Assembly (NCBI GenBank): GCA_021107605.1
Contig: JAIOSN010000111.1
Span: forward strand, 1-7,699
Source: Anaerolineae bacterium
GTDB taxonomy: Bacteria > Chloroflexota > Anaerolineae > B4-G1 > SLSP01
Length of the DNA stretch: 7,699 nt
Direction of reading: 5' to 3'
A program made the translations under genes and the position numbers. Below are positions 1 through 5,743 of this stretch, piece after piece. A model generated the notes under the pieces. It was not told the DNA's origin. It saw only the letters and a program-made list of their open reading frames with translations, and searched no databases. Every line of letters begins with the position of its first letter. Position 1 is the stretch's first letter.

Positions 1-3
1 CCA

Positions 4-1425
4 CTAGAATTCCCCGCTGCTCAACGCCGCCACGATATCTTCCATCTGTACAGCACGCGAGCCTTTTACCAAGATGATATCCGCCAGCTTTAATAACTCC
101 TTGACTTTCGCCACCGCCGCCGCGTTATCTGGCAGCACATGAACATGTTGGGCTGGTAGCCCACAGAGCCGCGCCCCTCGAGCGAAGAGCTCCGCCAGCT
201 CACCCACTAACAACAGCTCTGCCACCACGTCAGCGGCACGGCACCCTACCTTGAGATGCCCAGACTCCTCATAAACACCCAACTCCAACATATCCCCCAA
301 CACGGCGATTTTACGGCCATCCAAATCTTCCAGCAAATTAAGCGCGGCCAGAGCGGAAGGGGGACTTGAATTATAAGTATCATCTATGATCAGGGACCCT
401 CGCGGGCCTTCCACAACGACCAACCGTAACTCACCCGCTGAAGATTGCAATCCCTCGACGATCTCTTGCCAGGTCAGCCCTTCGACCAACCCGACTGCCG
501 TAGCGCGCAGGATGGTATGCACGCTATGCCGTCCCAGGAGCGGCGCACGCACGTAAACTTCCTCTCCGGCATAGTGCAAACGGACGCGCAACCCATCCAG
601 TCCCAGGCTCTCCACTTCATCAGCCCAGAGATGAGCTGCGGAGGATAGCCCGTAGAAGAAAACCCGCGCCTCGGTAGCTCCCGCCATCGCGCGCACGTGC
701 TCATCATCATAGTTGAGAATTGCCACCCCTGCGGGGGCCGGCGGCAAAGCCTCCACCAGCTCACGTTTACCCAACACGATATTCTCCAGGCTGCCGGCCC
801 GCGAGGCGTGAACCGGCGCTACGTTGGTAAGCACGCCAAATTGCGGGTGGGCAATCTCTGCCAGAGCACGAATATCCCCGCGAACATACATCCCCATCTC
901 CAAAACCACTCGTTCATGTTCGCTCGTCAACTGCAGGAGAGTCAAGGGCAAACCGATCTCGTTATTATAGGAACCGACGCTATGCAGCACACGATAACGA
1001 CGGGCTAATACGCGACTCACCACTTCCTTGGTAGTAGTTTTCCCCACACTTCCCGTGATGCCAATCACGCGAGTCTCCATCTGCGCTCGCCAGAAAGCTG
1101 CCGCGCGTTGTAACGCCTGGAGCACATCCGGCACGCGAATCACCAACGGCGTAGCCAGCATAACCGGCCAGAGACCATCCTCGATATTGAGCGTGCTCCC
1201 CGCTACATCCACATCCTGGTCCACCACCGCCGCGACGGCGCCACGCTCAAAAGCATCCGCGACGTAAGCATGTCCATCCACGTTTTCGCCCACAAAGGCG
1301 AAGAAAACAGAGCCTGCCCGCGCCTGCCGAGAATCCAAAATCGGATGTACAGGCATCTCCAGCCCGGCCGGACGTCCGCTTCCCAAGCCCTCAATCAAAT
1401 CCACCAGGGTTAACCGTTTAACCAT
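4..1425 (-). CDS. murF: UDP-N-acetylmuramoyl-tripeptide--D-alanyl-D-alanine ligase (MurF)
   Basis: Cytoplasmic Mur ligase that uses ATP to add D-Ala-D-Ala to the UDP-MurNAc-tripeptide, the last soluble step in making the peptidoglycan stem peptide. Counting from the ATG at 1425 (473 residues, usual family length), the ATP-binding loop GITGSVGKTTTKE lies at about 122-134, YNNEIGLPLTLL at about 153-164, LEMG at about 175-178, and the MurF-type DDTYNSSPPS at about 348-357. LGDMLELG follows at about 376-383 and VKGSR near the C terminus. DDTYNSSPP separates it from MurE, which has a DYAHTPD-like motif there. The frame also opens at a GTG (1437), but that codon sits almost on the purine-rich GGAAGTGGGG, whereas the ATG (or the GTG at 1428) is properly spaced from it. 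The stop TAG is at 6-4, so the gene is complete. It follows ftsI by 20 nt with no murE between them. Confidence 0.95.
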   Translation of the reverse strand: MVKRLTLVDLIEGLGSGRPAGLEMPVHPILDSRQARAGSVFFAFVGENVDGHAYVADAFERGAVAAVVDQDVDVAGSTLNIEDGLWPVMLATPLVIRVPDVLQALQRAAAFWRAQMETRVIGITGSVGKTTTKEVVSRVLARRYRVLHSVGSYNNEIGLPLTLLQLTSEHERVVLEMGMYVRGDIRALAEIAHPQFGVLTNVAPVHASRAGSLENIVLGKRELVEALPPAPAGVAILNYDDEHVRAMAGATEARVFFYGLSSAAHLWADEVESLGLDGLRVRLHYAGEEVYVRAPLLGRHSVHTILRATAVGLVEGLTWQEIVEGLQSSAGELRLVVVEGPRGSLIIDDTYNSSPPSALAALNLLEDLDGRKIAVLGDMLELGVYEESGHLKVGCRAADVVAELLLVGELAELFARGARLCGLPAQHVHVLPDNAAAVAKVKELLKLADIILVKGSRAVQMEDIVAALSSGEF

Positions 1426-1445
1426 CACGTACCCCACTTCCTAGA

Positions 1446-3191
1446 TCACTGAAACGTTGCCGCCACGTCATCGGGCGGAATACCCAGCAGTACAAATAAA
1501 CGTGCGGCCACCCGTTGAAAAAGCGGGGCGGCGGTGTATGAACCCCACCGGGAGGGCAAGGGCACATCGGGACGATCAAGTTTAACCGAAATCAAGAGTT
1601 GCGGTTCAGGTAAAGGGCCGAACCCGATAAAAGAGGCAATTACTGCCTCCTGCTCATATCCCCCCACGCCGGGGATTTGCGCGGTTCCACTCTTACCAGC
1701 GATGCGGTATCCCGGCACCTGCGCCAGAGGGATCTCACGCTCTACCACCCGCGCCAATAGCTCCGTAAGCGTCGCGGCCGTCTCCGGCGAGATAGGCTGC
1801 CCTAGTTGATGTGGGGGGATCAGCACCTCCACCCCATCTGGATAGAGCCGCTTCCTGACAACATGAGGGCGCATCATGGTGCCCTCGTTCGCCACTGCGC
1901 TTACCGCGCTCAACAGCTGGAGCTGCGTCACGGCGATCCCCTGCCCGTAAGAGTTGGTCGCCAGAAAGCTCTCTTCCCAATCCCAATCGGAGGGGATATG
2001 GACCATACCCGAGACCTCACCCGCCAGCCCAACTCCGGTCGGCTGCCCAAATCCAAAGGCCCGCACGTAATCGTAAAAGAGTTCCTCCCCCAACACACGC
2101 GTCGAAAGGTTCGCCATGCCCACATTCAAAGAATGTGCTAAGGCCCCTTCTAGATCCTGTTGCCCATACGCGGCGCGGCTCCAATTCTTGACCACCACCC
2201 CGCCATATTCCAAACGGCCAGTATCCTGATAAGACCAATCTGTATCCACCCGCCCAGAATCCAGGGCGGCCGCAACCGTCACCACTTTGAAAACCGAACC
2301 CGGTTCATACCCGTGGCTGATAGCCGGATTCTGAAAAATGTCGGCTACGTCAAGCGCCGCGTACTCCGGATAACGCGCCGGCTCATAGGAGGGATAATTC
2401 GCCATCGCCAGAATCTCTCCGGTACGCGGATCAGCCACCAGGATAGAGCCGCTCTCAGCCCGATACTCCGTGATAGCCTTACCTAATTCTCCTTCCACGT
2501 AAGCTTGTATGGTGCGATCGATGGTCAGATAGAGATCGGTGCCGGGATAGGGTAATGTACGCGCAGTAGCCAGCTCTTCGGCCAACGGCTCAGAATATGG
2601 AGTAACCTCCCCTTGGTTGGAGACCTGCTTCCCCCGCAGGAAACGGAGATAATAGGGTTGCACACCCGCCCCCTGTCCAGCCTCGTTCACGAATCCCAAT
2701 AAATGTGCTGCTAGCTCGCCTTCCGCGTAGTAACGTACCCAGCCAGGCAAAAAAGTAATGCCCGGCAGCTCTAGGGCGGCGATCTCCTCCTGGACAGCTG
2801 GCGGGACATCCTGGGCCAAAGACCGCCAAACGTGTGTCAACGCCCTCTCATCTCGGTTAAGCGTTAGCTTCTCCTGGAGTTCAGCCAGTGAGAGATTCAC
2901 CAGGGGCGCCAATTGCCGCGCCGTCTGCAAAGTATCGGTGATCAAATTCACCTCGGCTCCCACATCATACACCGGGGCATTCCCTACCAACAGCTCGCCA
3001 TTTCGATCCCAGATCACCCCCCAGGGTGGCTCTGGCAACCCATAATGCCTTCTAATCAGCTGCTCAGCTTCTTCCACATAACGCGGATGCTCCAAGACTT
3101 GAATCCGCACCAACTGCGCGATGATAGGCAAGAGCAGCGCGACCAGCAACGAAACTATCAAGCGCAAGCGAGTATCAGGGCCACGTAACAT
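1446..3191 (-). CDS. ftsI: Class B penicillin-binding protein, FtsI/PBP3-like septal transpeptidase
   Basis: Membrane-anchored D,D-transpeptidase that cross-links septal peptidoglycan during division, normally working with FtsW and recruited by the FtsQLB complex. The 581-residue product has a single N-terminal membrane anchor (about 9-31) and a dimerisation/pedestal domain opening with GVIWDRNGELL (about 58-68). The transpeptidase domain follows, with all three active-site motifs: SVFK (Ser299 nucleophile, Lys302), SLN (354-356) and KSGT (500-503). There is no glycosyltransferase domain, so it is class B, and no C-terminal PASTA repeats are visible. The ATG at 3191 is 1 nt past the ftsL stop, and its GGAG lies inside the end of ftsL, so translation is probably coupled. 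Position after ftsL and before murF supports FtsI rather than the elongation enzyme PBP2, although sequence alone cannot fully separate them. Confidence 0.94.
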   Translation of the reverse strand: MLRGPDTRLRLIVSLLVALLLPIIAQLVRIQVLEHPRYVEEAEQLIRRHYGLPEPPWGVIWDRNGELLVGNAPVYDVGAEVNLITDTLQTARQLAPLVNLSLAELQEKLTLNRDERALTHVWRSLAQDVPPAVQEEIAALELPGITFLPGWVRYYAEGELAAHLLGFVNEAGQGAGVQPYYLRFLRGKQVSNQGEVTPYSEPLAEELATARTLPYPGTDLYLTIDRTIQAYVEGELGKAITEYRAESGSILVADPRTGEILAMANYPSYEPARYPEYAALDVADIFQNPAISHGYEPGSVFKVVTVAAALDSGRVDTDWSYQDTGRLEYGGVVVKNWSRAAYGQQDLEGALAHSLNVGMANLSTRVLGEELFYDYVRAFGFGQPTGVGLAGEVSGMVHIPSDWDWEESFLATNSYGQGIAVTQLQLLSAVSAVANEGTMMRPHVVRKRLYPDGVEVLIPPHQLGQPISPETAATLTELLARVVEREIPLAQVPGYRIAGKSGTAQIPGVGGYEQEAVIASFIGFGPLPEPQLLISVKLDRPDVPLPSRWGSYTAAPLFQRVAARLFVLLGIPPDDVAATFQ

Positions 3192-3192
3192 G

Positions 3193-3519
3193 TTATTGCT
3201 CCGTCACCCAAATATAATCAACCGCGTCCGCCGGCACATACCCCAACTCCGTCGCCCGCCGTTGCAATTCAGGAATAGAGCTCAGCCGCGCAATCTCTAT
3301 GATCAGAAATTGATTCTCCCGCTCTCCACTCACCAGCTCTTTCTCTTGATCCCAAACCTCTTCCCCCAACTTCACATTCGCAGCTGCCAACGTCGCATAA
3401 GCCCCCGCCAACACTAGCAACGCCACGAAAATCAAGAGAAAAAATCGCGCGGCGGCGCGGGTTTGTTGCTCTTTTTGCCGTTGGACACCGTGGGTGCGTT
3501 GCTGCCAGAGTACGCTCAT
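3193..3519 (-). CDS. ftsL: FtsL-like septum formation protein
   Basis: Small bitopic membrane protein (108 residues) with the FtsL layout. It has a basic, Gln-rich cytoplasmic N terminus (1-25), one hydrophobic segment (about 26-47, FFLLIFVALLVLAGAYATL), and an extracytoplasmic charged stretch with coiled-coil character (about 50-80). It ends in SIPELQRRATELGYVPAD, which resembles the FtsL/DivIC tail where a short helix precedes a conserved Leu-Gly. FtsL proteins pair with FtsB/DivIC to link FtsQ to the FtsWI synthase. Primary sequence is poorly conserved in this family, so the call rests on topology, size and position directly before ftsI. The ATG at 3519 has an AGG 10 nt upstream. No convincing promoter was found just upstream, although 332 bp separate it from rsmH. 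Confidence 0.82.
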   Translation of the reverse strand: MSVLWQQRTHGVQRQKEQQTRAAARFFLLIFVALLVLAGAYATLAAANVKLGEEVWDQEKELVSGERENQFLIIEIARLSSIPELQRRATELGYVPADAVDYIWVTEQ

Positions 3520-3536
3520 AGTTTTGTAACCTACCG

Positions 3537-3547
3537 GTCAAAAAGTT
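3537..3547 (+). repeat. 11-bp direct repeat GTCAAAAAGTT, copy 1
   Basis: GTCAAAAAGTT occurs here and again at 3793-3803, 256 bp apart start to start, both in the rsmH-ftsL gap. The flanking bases stay partly similar (GAGTTT after copy 1, AATTTG after copy 2). It lies just outside the left repeat arm, while copy 2 lies inside the right arm, so it is not a clean target-site duplication. Confidence 0.6.
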
Positions 3548-3568
3548 GAGTTTACTGAAAAACCAATA

Positions 3569-3627
3569 ATTTCACCACGGAGGCACGGAGGACACGGAGA
3601 AGATGAAGAAAATTTGTTACTACTCAG
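3569..3627 (+). repeat. Composite dispersed repeat, copy A (left arm of the rsmH-ftsL gap)
   Basis: The arm opens with TTCACCACGGAGGCACGGAG and continues through GACACGGAGAAG to GTTACTACTCAG (3616-3627). Bases 3569-3590 match the reverse complement of 5653-5674 exactly over 22 bp, and the 12-bp GTTACTACTCAG matches the reverse complement of 5617-5628. The order and approximate spacing are the same, so this is an inverted copy of the element right-hand of the mraZ-nurA gap. Within its own gap it also pairs imperfectly with 3819-3850. Repeats of this CACGGAG type recur in many environmental bacterial genomes; that is from general recollection, not checked here. Confidence 0.8.
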
Positions 3628-3634
3628 GCGTGGT

Positions 3635-3649
3635 AGACCTCCGAGGTCT
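3635..3649. repeat. Palindrome AGACCTCCGAGGTCT, copy 1
   Basis: AGACCTC and GAGGTCT are perfect inverted 7-mers around a single central base. A second copy at 3713-3727 differs only in the central base (G instead of C), so the two copies are exact reverse complements of each other over 15 bp, with 63 bp between them. Each could be a two-fold protein-binding site, or the pair could form a 15-bp stem in RNA. The function is unknown. Confidence 0.8.
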
Positions 3650-3712
3650 CCAAGTCTCTTGCACAACAGCTTTTCGCCCAATGATATCTTGCGCCTACAA
3701 AGTTCTTATCAA

Positions 3713-3727
3713 AGACCTCGGAGGTCT
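3713..3727. repeat. Palindrome AGACCTCGGAGGTCT, copy 2
   Basis: This is the partner of 3635-3649: the same 7-bp arms, with a central G in place of C. Together they flank 63 bp with no recognised feature. Perfect conservation of both copies in a non-coding gap suggests recent duplication or a selected site. Confidence 0.8.
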
Positions 3728-3792
3728 GAAGTAGGCCAAGCTAAGCAGCAACGAAAATTTGATGTTTGGGTTAAGAAAATTCCACTTTACAC

Positions 3793-3803
3793 GTCAAAAA
3801 GTT
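3793..3803 (+). repeat. 11-bp direct repeat GTCAAAAAGTT, copy 2
   Basis: This is an exact copy of 3537-3547. It lies 15 bp before the right-hand arm of the rsmH-ftsL gap. Confidence 0.6.
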
Positions 3804-3818
3804 AATTTGTTTCAAGGT

Positions 3819-3850
3819 CAAGTTTAAAATCTCTGTGCTCTCTGTGGTGA
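3819..3850 (+). repeat. Right arm of the rsmH-ftsL gap repeat
   Basis: Bases 3819-3842 match 5632-5655 exactly over 24 bp in direct orientation (CAAGTTTAAAATCTCTGTGC and four more bases). The arm closes with TCTGTGGTGA. The second copy has an extra 8 bp (GCCTCCGT) before the same GTGGTGA ending. The arm is also the imperfect inverted partner of the CACCACGGAG arm at 3571. It stops 1 bp before the rsmH stop codon. Confidence 0.8.
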
Positions 3851-3851
3851 G

Positions 3852-4793
3852 CTATCTTTTCTCCGCTACGCGGAGTTTAGCACTGCGACTACGTGGATTT
3901 GACTCGGTTTCGGCGGCGGAAGCTTGCACCGGCTGCGAACCGATCAGAGACAAAGTTGCCTGATGCTCACAACGGCAAACGGGTAGTTCTGGAGGACAGA
4001 TGCACTCTTGAGCCTCCCGCTTGAAGAAACGCTTGACGATACGGTCTTCCAGAGAGTGAAACGCGATCACCACTAACCGCCCCCCAGGCCGCAAGAGCGA
4101 GACAGCCTCTGGTAATACTGCTTCCAATATCTCTAACTCGCGATTCACCGCAATACGCAAAGCTTGGAAGGTACGGGTTGCCGGATGAAGACGCCGCCCC
4201 CGTCGTCCCCCCACCGCCAGAGAGACCACTTCCGCTAATCCAACGGTGGTATGGATAGGCCGCGCACGCATCAAGGCTTGAGCAATACGCCTACTCTGGT
4301 GCTCTTCCCCATACCGCCAGAGAATAGCAACCAATTCGTCTTCCGTTGATTGGTTGATCAAGTCGGCAGCTGTAGGAACCGCGCTGCTCGGATCGTAGCG
4401 CATATCTAAGGGGCCGTCGAACCGAAAAGCGAAACCGCGTTCGGGATCGTCAATCTGAAAAGAAGAAAATCCCAAATCAAAGAGGATGCCATCCACGGGG
4501 AGAAAGCCCGTAGTGTGGGCAACGGTCTCGAGCTCCGCGTAAGATGAATGCACCACCTGCGCGCGCTCCCCAAACCGCGCCAAGCGACGGGTAGCCCGTG
4601 CAGCGGCGGAGGGATCACGATCCAGCCCCAACAAGCGTCCAGCTGGGGCGCTCGCTTTCAAGATAGCGGTCGCATGTCCTGCGCCCCCTACCGTGCAATC
4701 AATGTAGCTCCCCCCAGCATGTACCGCCAGCCCTGCCAATACCTCAGCTAAAAGGACCGGGATATGCTCTACTAAATCTTCAGATTCTCCCAT
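3852..4793 (-). CDS. rsmH: 16S rRNA (cytosine(1402)-N(4))-methyltransferase RsmH (MraW)
   Basis: SAM-dependent methyltransferase that modifies C1402 (E. coli numbering) of 16S rRNA in the decoding centre. The 313-residue product matches the family from end to end. EHIPVLLAEVL is at 9-19, the SAM-binding DCTVGGAGHA at 32-41, and DGILFDLGFSSFQID at 101-115. It continues with GFAFRFDGPLDMRYD (120-134), HPATRTFQALRIAVNREL (203-220), GGRLVVIAFHSLEDRIVKRFF (about 237-257) and the C-terminal NPRSRSAKLRVAEK. A Cys cluster (CIC at 264-266, CRC at 273-275) of the kind often seen in RsmH lies before the C terminus. The ATG at 4793 lies within the end of mraZ (22-nt overlap), preceded by GAAGGAAAA, so translation is probably coupled to mraZ. 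Position as second gene of the dcw cluster is the common bacterial order. Confidence 0.97.
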   Translation of the reverse strand: MGESEDLVEHIPVLLAEVLAGLAVHAGGSYIDCTVGGAGHATAILKASAPAGRLLGLDRDPSAAARATRRLARFGERAQVVHSSYAELETVAHTTGFLPVDGILFDLGFSSFQIDDPERGFAFRFDGPLDMRYDPSSAVPTAADLINQSTEDELVAILWRYGEEHQSRRIAQALMRARPIHTTVGLAEVVSLAVGGRRGRRLHPATRTFQALRIAVNRELEILEAVLPEAVSLLRPGGRLVVIAFHSLEDRIVKRFFKREAQECICPPELPVCRCEHQATLSLIGSQPVQASAAETESNPRSRSAKLRVAEKR

Positions 4794-5209
4794 AGCGCTG
4801 GATTTTCCTTCATCATCTCAAGTTGCTGCTCATTTTGCATTTCCCATTGCGATGGCGACCATAATTCCAGATAACGATCTAGACCCACAATCACAACCTC
4901 GTGCGATAAAATCAGGGCGGCATATTCGCGCAGTCGTTCGGGCACCAGAATCCGGCCCTGGCTGTCCAGCGACACATCGGCGGCATCGGCGAAAAAGAGG
5001 CGGCGTAAGGCGCGTCCCTGCGCCGAGGTGATCGGGAGCTCATTGACTTTATGAGCCAGCTCCTGCCAGACATCCAGCGGGTAGAGCGCCAGACAGTGAT
5101 CTAGTCCACGAGTGATAACCAACCTCTCGGTCGGCTCCTCCCGAAAACGAGCCGGGATGGTTAAGCGCCCTTTACTATCCAAAGTATAAGCATATTGTCC
5201 CAAAAACAT
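4772..5209 (-). CDS. mraZ: Transcriptional regulator MraZ
   Basis: DNA-binding repressor at the head of the dcw cluster, known in E. coli to repress its own operon by binding repeated boxes downstream of the promoter. From the ATG at 5209 the product is 145 residues, typical for MraZ. It has two SpoVT-AbrB-type half domains: DSKGRLTIPARFRE (11-24) and DSQGRILVPERLREYA (82-97). The frame extends upstream to a GTG at 5233, but MFLGQYAYTLDSKGR is the usual family N terminus, and the GTG is itself part of an operator box, so I take the ATG. A G-rich stretch (GGGGGT) sits about 10 nt upstream as a plausible ribosome site. Its last 22 nt overlap rsmH. The C terminus ends in an acidic, Gln/Met-rich helix that is not conserved in the family. 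Confidence 0.96.
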   Translation of the reverse strand: MFLGQYAYTLDSKGRLTIPARFREEPTERLVITRGLDHCLALYPLDVWQELAHKVNELPITSAQGRALRRLFFADAADVSLDSQGRILVPERLREYAALILSHEVVIVGLDRYLELWSPSQWEMQNEQQLEMMKENPALWENLKI

Positions 5210-5228
5210 CCGCTCAGCACCCCCATTC

Positions 5229-5263
5229 CCCACTATCGCCCACTTCTACCCACCAATAGCCAC
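5229..5263 (-). promoter_or_regulatory. Putative MraZ operator: GTGGG boxes at 10-bp spacing
   Basis: On the mraZ coding strand, GTGGC (5263-5259), GTGGG (5253-5249), GTGGG (5243-5239) and GTGGG (5233-5229) recur with an exact 10-bp period, that is, 5-bp boxes separated by 5-bp spacers. E. coli MraZ is known to bind TGGGN repeats separated by 5 nt just downstream of the mraZ promoter, and this layout is the same. The array begins directly after the TATAAT, covers the expected transcription start and ends 19 bp before the ATG. Binding would therefore block initiation or escape. The fourth, upstream box is degenerate. Confidence 0.85.
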
Positions 5264-5292
5264 ATTATACAACGTTTACCCAACTTATGCAA
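5264..5292 (-). promoter_or_regulatory. Promoter of the mraZ-rsmH(-ftsL-ftsI-murF) operon
   Basis: On the minus strand TTGCAT (5292-5287) is followed after 17 bp by a consensus TATAAT (5269-5264). The -35 matches only its first three bases, but the spacing is optimal and the -10 is perfect. The predicted start is near 5257, inside the GTGGG box array, giving a leader of about 48 nt to the ATG at 5209. AT-rich runs (AAATTT twice) lie upstream and could help RNA polymerase binding. Confidence 0.75.
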
Positions 5293-5300
5293 GGGGGAAA

Positions 5301-5326
5301 TCCCAAAAAGCATAGCAAATTTGGGA
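5301..5326. repeat. Short inverted repeat upstream of the mraZ promoter
   Basis: TCCCAAA (5301-5307) and TTTGGGA (5320-5326) form a perfect 7-bp inverted pair around 12 bp, within AAATTT-rich DNA and 8 bp upstream of the -35. It could be an operator, but 7 bp in AT-rich sequence can arise by chance. Confidence 0.35.
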
Positions 5327-5367
5327 AATTTCCATTACAATTTACTGGCTCCCCTGAAAAAATCATC

Positions 5368-5403
5368 TCACCACAGAGAGACACCGAGGACACTGAGAGA
5401 AAA
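5368..5403 (+). repeat. Left arm of the mraZ-nurA gap repeat (CACCACAGAG type)
   Basis: TCACCACAGAGAGACACCGA and the following GGACACTGAGAGAAAA resemble the 3571 arm, with several substitutions and small indels. They are an imperfect inverted partner of 5640-5671. The left and right arms thus bracket about 270 bp, as the two arms do in the rsmH-ftsL gap. Confidence 0.65.
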
Positions 5404-5479
5404 TAAGTTTTAGGGTGAAAATATTGGGTCTCTGGGACAGGGCGTGGTAAGTGCCCCGCGCCGTAAATCTTTCACCACA

Positions 5480-5555
5480 GATTACACTGATTACACTGAT
5501 TACACTGATTACACTGATTACACTGATTACACTGATTACACTGATTACACTGATT
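5480..5555 (+). repeat. Tandem repeat (GATTACACT), eight perfect 9-bp copies plus GATT
   Basis: Eight consecutive identical units occupy 5480-5551, followed by a partial GATT and a T/A-rich run (TTTTTTATTTT). The lack of any variation between units suggests recent expansion by slippage. The 9-bp unit is a multiple of three but lies outside genes, about 160-190 bp from each of the two divergent promoters, so changes in copy number would alter spacing rather than reading frame. Confidence 0.95.
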
Positions 5556-5564
5556 TTTTATTTT

Positions 5565-5591
5565 ATCTGCGGAAATCTGCGCGAATCTGCG
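5565..5591 (+). repeat. Three ATCTGCG units at 10-bp period
   Basis: ATCTGCG begins at 5565, 5575 and 5585, with variable 3-bp spacers. Its reverse complement, CGCAGAT, resembles the CACAGATT that opens the GATTACACT array at 5476-5483. The array and these units, separated by a T/A-rich run, therefore make a loose inverted structure that could fold as an imperfect hairpin. Confidence 0.65.
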
Positions 5592-5616
5592 TCCGCACTT
5601 GAATTTTGCAGGGGGG

Positions 5617-5674
5617 CTGAGTAGTAACGGCCAAGTTTAAAATCTCTGTGCTCTCCGTGCCTCCGTGGTGAAAT
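5617..5674 (-). repeat. Composite dispersed repeat, copy B (inverted relative to 3569-3627)
   Basis: Read on the minus strand this segment starts ATTTCACCACGGAGGCACGG and ends GTTACTACTCAG, the same two blocks in the same order as 3569-3627. The exact blocks are 22 bp (5653-5674) and 12 bp (5617-5628). On the plus strand, 5632-5655 is also an exact 24-bp direct match to 3819-3842. So it shares one block family with the left arm of the other gap and another with its right arm. Confidence 0.8.
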
Positions 5675-5715
5675 GCTTGGTTTTCTCAGTAGACTCATTC
5701 GCCATCTAAATCCGG

Positions 5716-5743
5716 TTGTTCCTCGTTCTACCTCGGCTATAAT
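5716..5743 (+). promoter_or_regulatory. Promoter of the nurA operon
   Basis: TTGTTC (5716-5721) is followed after 16 bp by a perfect TATAAT (5738-5743). The predicted start is near 5750, giving a leader of about 35 nt to the nurA ATG. It lies downstream of all the repeats, so the repeats are not part of the nurA transcript. Confidence 0.7.

Larger units (their letters stand above)
3520..3851. other. Repeat-filled gap between rsmH and ftsL
   Basis: This 332-bp non-coding stretch interrupts an otherwise tight dcw operon. It holds an imperfect inverted pair of purine-rich/pyrimidine-rich arms near its two ends, a pair of 15-bp palindromes in the middle, and an 11-bp direct repeat (GTCAAAAAGTT). 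The only open frame on the plus strand (about 63 codons from 3614) has no recognisable domain and runs through repeat sequence, so I do not call it. I see no clear promoter reading toward ftsL; TAAACT near 3555 lacks a -35. I see no hairpin followed by a T-run that would act as a standard terminator for rsmH. Expression of ftsL-ftsI-murF therefore either depends on read-through from mraZ-rsmH or on a promoter I cannot recognise. Confidence 0.75.

Noticed and set aside
1..20. ACTAG/GAATTC at the window start as cloning-vector remnant
   Set aside because: The bases are the natural last codons (Glu-Phe) and stop of murF, and the reading frame is continuous and conserved up to them.
3541..3565. 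Promoter for ftsL with TAAACT as -10 on the minus strand
   Set aside because: No acceptable -35 is found at 16-18 bp upstream, so the match is too weak to call.
3537..3803. GTCAAAAAGTT direct repeats as a target-site duplication of a transposon
   Set aside because: The second copy lies inside the right repeat arm rather than outside it, no transposase is encoded and the flanks do not form terminal inverted repeats next to the copies.
3614..3805. Plus-strand open frame of about 63 codons in the rsmH-ftsL gap
   Set aside because: It runs through the palindromes and repeat DNA, has no recognisable domain and no good ribosome site; it is most likely a chance frame.
5195..5413. Plus-strand open frame of about 72 codons across the mraZ control region
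   Set aside because: It is antisense to the mraZ start, overlaps the operator and promoter, and has no domain or ribosome site.
5480..5555. CRISPR array or origin iterons
   Set aside because: The units are contiguous with no spacers, so this is not CRISPR. There is no DnaA-box cluster, AT-rich unwinding region with dnaA/dnaN, or replication initiator gene nearby to support an origin.
5368..5671. Inverted arms as a rho-independent terminator
   Set aside because: Both flanking genes are transcribed away from this region, the arms are imperfect and about 270 bp apart, and no stem followed by a T-run is present.
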